Positions 12,301-24,300 of a stretch of 64,000 nt of DNA are shown here, in pieces. Every line of letters starts with the position of its first letter. The first letter of the stretch is position 1. The notes below the pieces were generated by a model that worked only from the letters and a program-made list of their open reading frames with translations, had not been told where the DNA came from and made no database searches. Made by a program: the position numbers and the translations under genes. The stretch spans positions 187,603,309 to 187,667,308 of the forward strand of contig CP136068.1 of assembly GCA_032622095.1 (NCBI GenBank). Direction: 5' to 3'. Origin of the DNA: Siphonodentalium dalli (lineage: Eukaryota; Mollusca; Scaphopoda; Gadilida; Siphonodentaliidae).

Positions 12301-15300
12301 TACTGCTATACAGCATGGTGATGTGACAGCACATTAATGAACTCTTACTGCTATACAGCATGGTGATGTGACGGCACATTAATGAACTCTTACTGCTATA
12401 CAGCATGGTGATGTGACGGCACATTAATGAACTCTTACTGCTATACAGCATGGTGATGTGACGGCACATTAATGAACTCTTACTGCTATACAGCATGGTG
12501 ATGTGACGGCACATTAATGAACTCTTACTGCTATACAGCATGGTGATGTGACGGCACATTAATGAACTCTTACTGCTATACAGCATGGTGATGTGACGGC
12601 ACATTAATGAACTCTTACTGCTATACAGCATGGTGATGTGACGGCACATTAATGAACTCTTACTGCTATACAGCATGGTGATGTGACGGCACATTAATGA
12701 ACTCTTACTGCTATACAGCATGGTGATGTGACGGCACATTTAATGAACTCTTACTGCTATACAGCATGGTGATGTGACGGCACATTAATGAACTCTTACT
12801 GCTATACAGCATGGTGATGTGACGGCACATTTAATGAACTCTTACTGCTATACAGCATGGTGATGTGACGGCACATTAATGAACTCTTACTGCTATACAG
12901 CATGGTGATGTGACGGCACATTAATGAACTCTTACTGCTATACAGCATGGTGATGTGACGGCACATTAATAAACTCTTACTGCTATACAGCATGGTGATG
13001 TGACGGCACATTAATAAACTCTTACTGCTATACAGCATGGTGATGTGACGGCACATTAATAAACTCTTACTGCTATACAGCATGGTGATGTGACGGCACA
13101 TTAGTCTGAGTTTAGTGTGCCTGTCATTTGCAGAATGAGGTCCCCAGAGGGTGAATTTAGTGATGCTATCCCGCACGGCGGGCTAGCATCACCAAATTCA
13201 CCCTCTGGAGACCTCATTCTGCTTAGGCCTCATATTATGGGAAGTATAAATAGTCTCAAATTAACATTATTTTTAGTTACGTTTTCCCACTTGAGAAGTT
13301 TCTATATAAGTTGCAGAAAATAAAATGCATAATCGAGGTGCCCAATGGGGGGAACTTCAATCTGATCCTTGGTCTCCCATAGCAGTTGAGGGCCTAAGCA
13401 GAATGAGGTCTCCAGAGGGTGAATTTAGTGATGCTAGCCCACTGTGCGGGATAGCGTCACTAAATTCACCCTCTGGGGACCTCATTCTGCAAATGACAGA
13501 CACACTAAACTCTAGATCAAGCCATGAATCTCTACTATGGCTACCGCCCGTACAGATCATATTCCACCAGTACAAAACCTTATGAATCGTGACGTTTGTG
13601 GTTAGGTAAATTGTCTTTAATTGATAGAAGTGTTTCCAGACAGGAGTCATTGATTTATATTTATTATTTTATACTCAGGAAACTATATAAAACTTGTTTC
13701 GGCCCAGGTCATAGCCTAAGCCCTAAGCCTTAACCCTTTACCCAACAGAACGGCCCTGTGCCAATGAATTCTCTTATATATGCGAGTCGACCATAGGTCG
13801 CCTCGCATATATAAGAGAATGCATTGGCTTAACACATTAAAAATTATAAAATTGTTAAAGAATGTAAGAAACGAGAGGCCGATCACGATCGGCAGATGTT
13901 TAACCCATACCTTGGCGATAGCGACTAGCCATATAAACTGATTATTTGTCAAAGATATGATCACAGGAATTAATCCATATATCAGTACCCAACTTGAAAT
14001 CAAAAGCTCCAATAATTTGTCTTAAGAAAGGGTTAAAGTATTTGGGTTGGGGAGGAGTAGTTTTAAATCTCATAACTCTGTCCCTATTCACACAAGGACC
14101 TCTCACTATGAGATCCAATGGTTTAGTGATTTCGGAGGACATGTTTAGGAGTTTAAGTTAACTCATTGGAAGCAAAAGTGATAAATCCCTATCTTTGCCA
14201 CTTTTGACATGCCAGATATTCAAAATTGATTATTCACTTCTAAAGAGAAATTATAATTGCTTAGAACGACATATATGTAGGGGATTCCATCTCGTATTTA
14301 AATGGTACTTTAATTACACCCCCCCCTTCCCCCATTCTCCCCAGTTATTTGTTTATCAAACATGGACAGATATAAAATCAGATCTGACCTGTGTATTAAA
14401 TAAGATTAAGTGTTTCATAACAGGGGTGTATGGTTTTCAAAAATATATGTAGTTTATACAATTCAAAAGTATTATCTATATAATGTTATACAGACATAAT
14501 ATGATGGGGATGCTGGCCCCTATGACCACTAAATCGTTCATATAAAAGAAAGTAAGTTAGCCCTCATTTGAATGGTTTCACACATTACAATGTTTTACAA
14601 GTAGCTTGGGCACTAAAAGCCACAACCTTCAATGTTAATCTTCTAAGTGCTCTGTGGCCCCTAAAATTCAATCAACCATGAAAATGTGAACAAATGGGAA
14701 AATAAGGTTCTTGGAAATACTAACATCTATCATATTGATTTTCAAAACAAGTCATCACTTACAATAGTCATCTATATTTATCTGCCTGTTTCCCATTGCA
14801 TAGATAAATCATATTGGCTATCAGCTGTTGTTTTAATTTCAAATTGAAAGCACGTGTCTGAAGGGGTAATATATTTTTCAAAAATCAATTAATCAGTCAA
14901 TACCAAAATTGATAGAAGTGAATAGTGTGCAAAGATACCCAATAGATATTAAGAGATATGAGGAAGAGTCCATGTACATTATAGCATGTGTCTATGGAAA
15001 CCTTGGAAAGGGTTAATTATTTTTGAAGCAAATTAATGGAATTTAGAAGACACTTATATAGGTGAGGGGGGCCCTTATCTCACCCTGTAATGAAATTTCA
15101 AGAATAGGAGAAACACCAGTCTTGTGCTGCCATTAATCAATTTGACAGTTAGAATAAACAAACAGCCAGCCACCAGTGTTGTTTATCTTGCTTGACCCAC
15201 CAGAGCTCTGTATCATATGTCATCACTCATTTCATAACATATTTCACTTGGAATGACAACATCTATAAAAATCCTCTCATATACTCTGGATGTTGGATGA

Positions 15301-18300
15301 TCACATGGTAATTTATTGATATCATTATATTACATGAAACTATTGCAATAAATCTTCATATTTTCAAAACAGGATATCACACCTAATTAATCGTATAAAA
15401 CTAAAATAAATGAAAGTGTCAATTTTTTTTTATTATTTAATTTTTTTTTTATTGTTAATATTTAAAGTTCAAACAAAATTTAATATTTGTATATGCTAAA
15501 TTTAGCAAGGAGCTAAATCTAAAAAAATTAAATTTTTTTTTTTTTTTTTCTTCTCGAAAAAGGGTCATAACTCCTTTAAAATTAATCGGATCAAACCCAT
15601 ATTCGGACTTGATCTGTATTTTGGGCTGTGAAACTCACATACCAAAAAATGTTTGAGTTATGGCAGAATGCGTGAATTATAAGTTGAAAAAGGGCCATAA
15701 CTCTGTAACAAAAACTCGGATCAAACCCAAATTCGAACTCGATCGGATAGAAAATGTTTGAGTTATCGCATTACTCGTAAAGTGTCTACGGACAGACAGA
15801 CGGACAGACGGACGAACGACGAGTGGTCAATCCGGGCAACGACACTATGTTTACCATACTATGGTATGGGTAAACATAAAAATGGTAAAAAGTGTTAAAA
15901 AAAGATTTTTTTTAGGCCAATGCATTCTCTTATATATGCGAGGCGACCTATGGTCGACTCGCATATATAAGAGAATGCATTGGCACAGGGCATAACTGTA
16001 ACTATCACAATGTAGTCAATAAACCGGTTCCAATGATATCCATATAAGTATGGTTCTATTGAGACAGACCGAAGATATTTTAGGCTGTTGAAGCTTTATT
16101 TGGCCGGTTTTGGCCGGTTTGTTGGGTAAAGGGTTAACACTATCTGACATTGGTAAAATACAAACATTTAACGACATAATATAGACAATAGTTAACTGTT
16201 CTGAGTAGCGTACGTATTTTCTCCTTGAGTGGGAGGCAGGGGATTATTTTTACGAAGTATTCTGATATCCTAGGGTTACAAAGATTATTGTCCGATTCCT
16301 TCTGACCATCATTTAAAACTACATTTTTTTTGTAACAAATCTGTTTTTCAGAGAAACTAATTTTGATTCCATTAACCCTTCCTATACAAAATGGATTCTC
16401 CCATTCAGTTATAAAGTGTACATCGGAATGGTCTATTATTCATTTGGAGGGATATGTAGGTAATAAAAGCAGACGACAGTTATCAAAGGGTTAATTAAAT
16501 AAGGGTAAGTCGAACATTTAAACAAGAGTTGGGTAATATTGAGATGACCTTCACATGGATAAATTTATCTAAAGTAAACGATATGGATAAACAAAGATGG
16601 GACAATTATACTCTGCTGGGGTCAGTAAGTAAATCGGACAGTACACTGTTATCTATGCTGTGAGATTATTCAAGGGTTGCAAGGAATGTCACTCGACTGA
16701 GGGCAGGTTCTTAAAACCACTGGTATGCATGCAGGCGATGATATGTCCTGAATACATATTGTGGAGTATGATACAAGATCTCTACTGTAGTGTCAACTCA
16801 AAATATAGAAGTAATTGGTAGCCTGACGGCAGAAAGTTTTTAAAGGTCCCAATCACAAATAGGCCGTGTATACCAAGTGAGAACAGTGGTGGGGTGTACT
16901 GCAAAAGGTCCAAAATGTAACTATATTAAAATCACAGCAGAAACACCGTCATCACAGTTAACAAATGGGAGAACATAATCGTAACCTGATGTTGGGCTAT
17001 TACAAATTTAGAAAGTAATTTGGATAGCTAGCAAAGGGCCAAGAGAAATTTATAGCCAAAGGGTTCAATTTAGATTTAATAGTATACATGTGTGTTGTAA
17101 TAGCAGAATAAAGAAATGTGTGCTTAAGTAGTGTGAAAAGATGTGTCTTGTGTTAAAATCAAAATTTCATCCACGTTATCATCAGTTACATATCTCGGTG
17201 ACGAATCCTCTTCTGGGGTCAGTAAGTAAATCGGACAGTACCCTGTTATCTATGCAGTATATACAGAGCGGACGGTACATTGTTATCAATGTAGTGTATA
17301 CAGAGCGGACAGTATGTCTTATCTATGTAGTTTATACATCGGACAGTATCGTCTTATCTATGTAGTTTATACATCGGACAGTATCGTCTTATCTATGGTT
17401 CATTTAGGTAGAACAAACTACATACAACTTAATTATGCTTTCATCACAAGGTTGTCAGATAACTAGTATTGTATGTCATCATAATAACAATGTGGGTTTG
17501 TCAATGAAAACTGGACGTCAGCATTTCATTTGAAGTTGACCAAGACCCTGATTTGCACTTTAGGACTGATAATAGAGGTGAACAGGTGACAGAATTAACC
17601 ATTTACCCAACAGAACGGCCCTGTGCCAATGCATTCTCTTATATATGCGAGTCGACCATAGGTCGCCTCGCATATATAAGAGAATGCATTGGCTTAACCC
17701 TTTACCCAACAAACCGGCCAAATAAAGCTGCAACAGCCTAAATTATCTTGGGTCTGTCTCAATAAAACCATACAAATATGGATATCATTGGAACCGCTCA
17801 TTGACCACATTGTGATGGTTATAGTTATGCCCTGTGCCAATGCATTCTCTTATATATGCGAGTCGACCATAGGTCGCCTCGCATATATAAGAGAATGCAT
17901 TGGCCTAAAAAAAATCTTTTTTAAACACTTTTTACCATTTTTTCTTACATTCTTTAACAATTTTATAATTTTTAATGTGTTAAGCCAATGCTTTCTCTTA
18001 TATATGCGAGGCGACCTATGATCGACTCGCATATATAAGATAATGCATTGGCACAGGGCAGTTCTGTTGGGTAAAGGGTTAACCATTTGATAACTGGATA
18101 CTTGTTGATAAAATTGTCAATTTGTCACAACAATATCCCTACAAATGAGACAATGATCAGAGAATTACACGTTTGATTTTCTGTGACTTACCTTTCTTTT
18201 AACGTCTGTTAGCAATGTGAAAACTAAAGACCAGTAGAATCCCAGTTGAATCATATAATACCAATAGGCATCTTCATGTAATTCCTGAAAGACAATAGAG

Positions 18301-21300
18301 TCAGAATAAGGGCTGAAAAATATAATACCAATAGGCATCTTCATGTAATTCCTGAAAGACAATAGTCAGAACAAGGGCTGTAAACAATGTTTTATAATTT
18401 CACCCATACAGAGCCCCAGGACAAACATGAGCAGACAACACTCTTCTATATGCTTCTATATATGTGTGGGGCTCCCTGCAGGGTAATGGATGTTTTTTAT
18501 TTTATGTCCTAAAAAGAAACATTTATTTAAAAAAATTGTTAGGCCAATGCATTCTCTTATATATGCGAGGCGACCTATGGTCGACTCGCATATATAAGAG
18601 AATGCATTGGCACAGGGTACGACTGGATTTGATATGGCGGGTCACATATAACCAACTGTACATTTGCATTACCCTGCCTGGCTGAGATTTTCTTGCCTGC
18701 CTCAATTTGTTTTTTTCAATTTTCTCCAGAAAGCTACTCTATATAGTTACCTGTTAGAGTGTCAACGTGAATATTTATCATTTTTCCCAATCACAAAAGC
18801 AAAAATAAGTTGGTTATTAAGCTCAACGTTGGTAGAGATCTTACTGCAGAGTGAATGAATTCAAGGGACAACATAATTTTATCTAACGCTTGGCCTCAGT
18901 TTCAATCCACATGGATCTACCATATTCCATGGGATCGTAACTACGCTATAATATCACTTACAGCTGAAAAGTTTTTAACCCTTTGAGTGCCAGGTCCGAT
19001 TTTTGTATCAACCCATATACCCTGTGCCAATGCATTCTCTTATATATGCATATATAAGAGAATGCATTGGCCTAACAATTTTTCATCATTTGTTATTATT
19101 TATTACAATTTTTTACAATTTTAATAATTTTTTCTTATATTCTTTAACAGACTTTTTTGTACGTTTAGTGCCAGGGAATCTTACGTTTTTCATGGGCATC
19201 AAAATTATTATTATGAATACTTGGTGATAGTTTTGAGTTATAACATGCCCCTAAGGTTTTATCTAGTTTGTTTTTAAATTCGCTATAGCATGCTTAAGCA
19301 TACCCGAAAAAAATTCAACCCCAAAAAAGAAATTCTAAAAAATAAATTTATTTTTTATTTTTTTAGGGCCGATTTTACACACCGTAAATTAGGGCCGATG
19401 AGATCGGCCCGTGGCAATCAAAGGGTTAAAAAAAGAAAAATTTCCCAATGTTACCGGAAACAGACAAGTTTTTTGTTTTGGCCTTAGTACCGCTATCCTC
19501 AAAGTAATTAACTTGAAAAACGGGTTGATCCACATGTTATTTTATAAACTAGAATCTATACATAAAATTATAAGTAAAATCAGTATGCACACGTCCATAT
19601 AAAGAATGTGTTCAAATAGGACATATTGTTCTCCTAAAGTTAAGTTATGAACTTGATGTAGAGTGATTGCAAAGCCTTGAAATAATGTGTCTGTCATTTG
19701 CAGAATGAGGTCCCCAGAGGGTGAAATTAGTGATGCTACCCCGCATAGCGGGCTAGCATCACCAAATTCACCCTCTGTGGACCTCATTCTGCTTACACCT
19801 GAGCAGAATGAGGTCCACAGAGGGTGAATTTGGTGATGCTAGCCCACTATGCGGGGTAGCATCACTAAATTCACCCTCTGGGGACCTCATTCTGCAAATG
19901 ACAGACACATTATTTCAAGGCTTGTCTATGGCTTTGCTTTAGAGTTACATGAACTTCTATATTGGCTTCTATAGCTTTTCTATGGCATAGCCTTTTGCTG
20001 TAGGTAATTTTGAGGGCTATAAATAGATGTGTTATTTACTAATTTTGAGGGCTATAAATAGATGTGTTATTTACTAATTTTGAGGGCTATAAATAGATGT
20101 GTTATTTTGAGGGCTGTAAATAGATGTGTTATTTTGAGGGCTATAAATAGATGTGTTATTTACTAATTTTGAGGGCTATAAATAGATGTGTTATTTTGAG
20201 GGCTGTAAATAGATGTGTTATTTTGAGGGCTATAAATAGATGTGTTATTTACCATTTTTGGCCAGTTCTTCCAACAATCTTCTGTCTTCCAAAACCATGT
20301 TTTCTGCAAAGTAAAGAACAGTATACTGTATTATAAAGATCATTGTGAATATGGGCACCATAAAACAAAATAAAGAACAGTATACTGTATTATAAAGATC
20401 AACTGATGTGACACAAAGGTTATCAAAGTAAAGAACAGTATACTGTATTATAAAGATCTTTCAACTGATGTGACACAAAGGTTATCAAATTTTCATAAGA
20501 AAATTTAGGCTAAAAACTGAAAGCTACTTCCAATCAGTAACATTCAAACGTGTAGCACCCACCTAACCCTAACCCTAACCCTAACCCTAACCAATCAGTA
20601 ACATTCAAACATGTAGCACCCACCTAACCCTAACCCTAACCCTAACCCTAACCAATCAGTAACATTCAAACGTGTAGCACCCACCTAACCCTAACCCTAA
20701 CCCTAACCCTAACCAATCAGTAACATTCAAACATGTAGCACCCACCTAACCCTAACCCTAACCAATCAGTAACATTCAAACATGTAGCACCCACCTAACC
20801 CTAACCCTAACCCTAACCAATCAGTAACATTCAAACATGTAGCACCCACCTAACCCTAACCCTAACCCTAACCCTAACCCTAACCAATCAGTAACATTCA
20901 AACGTGTAGCACCCACCTAACCCTAACCCTAACCCTAACCAATCAGTAACATTCAAACATGTAGCACCCACCTAACCCTAACCCTAACCCTAACCCTAAC
21001 CCTAACCAATCAGTAACATTCAAACATGTAGCACCCACCTAACCCTAACCCTAACCCTAACCCTAACCAATCAGTAACATTCAAACATGTAGCACCCACC
21101 TAACCCTAACCCTAACCCTAACCCTAACCAATCAGTAACATTCAAACATGTAGCACCCACCTAACCCTAACCCTAACCCTAACCCTAACCAATCAGTAAC
21201 ATTCAAACATGTAGCACCCAACTTTAACTCTTCCATGACTGGAGTTTCATGAAATTTAGCAAAAAACCATGCGAGTCTCCAATAGGGCACCTCGCATATG

Positions 21301-24300
21301 TAAGAGAATACATTGGCCTAACAATATTTACCTTGATTTGTAAGCCAGTGCATTCATTCTCTCATATACCAGGCTCCCTATGGGAGACTCACATATGTAA
21401 GAGAATACATTGGCCTAACAATATTTACCTTGATTTGTAAGCCAGTGCATTCATTCTCTCATATGCCAGGCTCCCTATGGGAGACTCACATATGTAAGAG
21501 AATACATTGGCCCAACAATATTTACCTTGATTTGTAAGCCAGTGCATTCATTCTCTCATATGCCAGGCTCCCTATGGGAGACTCACATATGTAAGAGAAT
21601 ACATTGGCCTAACAATATTTACCTTGATTTGTAAGCCAGTGCATTCATTCTCTCATATGCCAGGCTCCCTATGGGAGACTCACATAAATTAACCCTTTAC
21701 CCAACAAACCGGCCAAAACCGGCCAAATAAAGATTCAACAGCCTAAAATATCTTCGGTCTGTCTCAATAGAACCATACAAATATGGATATCATTGGAACC
21801 GGCTCCTTGACCACATTGTGATAGTCACAGTTATGCCCTGTGCCAATGCATTCTCTTATATATGCGAGTCGACCATAGGTCGCCTCGCATATATAAGAGA
21901 ATGCATTGGCCTAAAAAAAATCTTTTTTTAACATTTTTTCTTACATTCTTTAACAATTTTATAATTTGTAATGTGTTAAGCCAATGCATTCTCTTATATA
22001 TGCGAGGCGACCTATGGTCGACTCGCATATATAAGAGAATGCATTGGTTCTGTTGGGTAAAGGGTTAAATTCATTGAATCCATTCAGTTCAGACTTATTA
22101 AATTCACTGTCTGGGGGACCTCATTCTCTAAATGTCAGACACATTATATCGAGTCGTAAGTCGGGATTTTTTTACCCTGTGCCAATGCATTCTCTTATAT
22201 ATGCGAGTCGACCATAGGTCGCCTCGCATATATAAGAGAATGCATTGGCCTAACAATTTTTTACAATTTTAATAATTTTTTCTTGTATTCTTTAACAATT
22301 TTATAATTTCACCCATACAGAGCCCATGCAAAAACATGAGCAGACGACACTCTTCTATATGCTTCTATATAAGTGTGGGGCTCCCTGCAGGGTAATGGAT
22401 GTTTTTTATTTTATGTCCTAAAAATTGTAAGAAACATTTATTTAAAAAAAATGATAAAAAATTGTTAGGCCAATGCATTCTCTTACCGTATATATGCGAG
22501 GCGACATATGGTAAAAAAATCCGGACTTACGACTGGATCCCAAGGAGACTTGAATACCAATCTAAGGAACCTACAGAGTGTAGATAACCAATTTATCTTA
22601 CAATTCATTTGTTGTAACAATATAGAGATCCAGGGGGGCTGGGAACACCGTAGAGTACAGGGGTAAACCTGTCTTCGGTAACATGGACAAAGGTGCGTAA
22701 TAAACCTAGGTACACATTCCGAAGCTTGGTGTGTGGCCCTCGTGATATTACTATCCCTATGATTTAAACTAGCTGAACGGTTTGACTGGTACGCTGCCGT
22801 TCTATACTTATTCTATATTTATTTTGACATTCAAAATTGTCCGTGTGGCGCTTCGGAATGTGTACCTAGGTTTATTACGCACCTTTGTCCATGTTACTGA
22901 AGACAGGTTTACCCCTGTACTCTACGGTGTTCCCAGCCCCCCTGGATCTCTATATTGTTACAACAAATCCGGACTTACGACTGGATCCCAAGGAGACTTG
23001 AATACCAATCTAAGGAACCTACAGAGTGTAGATAACCAATTTATCTTACAATTCATTCAACCTCGAATAAAGGATACTTTAGCATGGGAACTATGTCAAC
23101 GATAATGTCGTTTCACGGATGAGATAGCTCCCCCACAGTTAACATAATTATGCATCATCAACGATTAGATAAATTTGTGCATATGCGCTGAATAAAAATA
23201 TTGTTGTTTAGTAGAATGCAATTGATTTTTCAAGTGTGTTTAATCATCGCCACCGGAAATATATCAGATGATTTTAAATGACATATGTATATGTCCGATG
23301 CTGTAAAGAGTTCAAATAGAAATAATTGATGCCAATTTCCAGAGATACAGTAATGCTGTAAATAATTGACTCCTTAACCACAGCAGAATTATGGGTAACT
23401 TTTCAGGATTTAGTCGGAAATATGGCTTGTTGCCATTCATCGGAAAGCTCTCGTTGAGGGCTTTCCGATGAATGGCAACAAGCCATATTTCCGACTAAAT
23501 CCTGAAAAGTTACCCATAATTCTGCTGTGGTTAAGGAGTCAATTATTTACAGCATTACTGTATCAATGTATTTAGAAATGAAGTGAGTTACCCCACAGCC
23601 CACACACATTACTGTATCAATGTATTTAGAAATGAAGTGAGTTTCCCCACAGCCCACACACATTCACTGTTGCCATTGAGGATACAGTATTGGAAACTTC
23701 CATCGTTTCTCCACGTATTTGAGGGAAAATATGCTAATTGTAAGATGAAAGTTTTTGTCCCCACATCCGGTTGTAACGAGCAATCTATGGTTCCCATCTG
23801 GAGGTCACCCCGAAGATCCATATGATGTTTGGTGATGATCGGATGAGAGACAAGACCTGTAGGGTGTGCTAATGGAAATTAATGACGAACAGACGTACAC
23901 ACATGGGAATAGCTCAAACTTGACGATGTCAAGTTGAGCTAAAAAATTTTACATTGCTCATTCGCTATCTTATTTGGAGTTATTAGATGTGTGAATAAAA
24001 CGATGAATAACTAAAATTTTCATTATTTCCAACCACAACCAATAATAGTCACTGCGTGCAATTTGTTTATAACAATGACGTAGTTTTCTGACTATATTTG
24101 GATATAAAATTTATGAAAATTACTTCTTTTGACATGATTATTCGTTATTATGTACGGAACACCTCAATGGAGTGTTTCATATCACTTGAGATGGACAAAA
24201 TCATTATAGTGGGGTACATGCCTACATGAATGTTTGAAACCTGGATGTCTCTTTTTGAACTTATAATATAATACATACGGTTGCTATCGTATAATATAAT

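Noticed and set aside
10643-12739. A 698-codon open frame with 15-residue repeats
   Set aside because: It exists only because a 45-bp satellite unit is a multiple of three and lacks stops; indels end it, and it runs into an LP MITE. No start context, splice sites or domain.
14195-14452. An 85-codon plus-strand frame
   Set aside because: No recognisable family, AT-rich intronic composition, no splice or start support.
17553-18086. Short frames containing QCILLYMR..RIYKRMHW-type peptides, seen at many places
   Set aside because: Translation of the PB hairpin core on both strands.
20320-20360. An alternative acceptor (ATACAG) extending CerS exon 5 by ILFFTLQ
   Set aside because: It would be in phase with exon 3, but the exon at 24419-24476 fills the gap exactly (58 nt) and the TTTGCAG acceptor gives the 51-nt exon expected of the family.
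20563-21222. A chromosome end or telomere
   Set aside because: Hexamers are interrupted by a spacer every few units, and a host gene continues on both sides, so it is interstitial.
22782-23105. A 107-codon open frame
   Set aside because: Lies inside the foldback and its direct repeats; no coding features.
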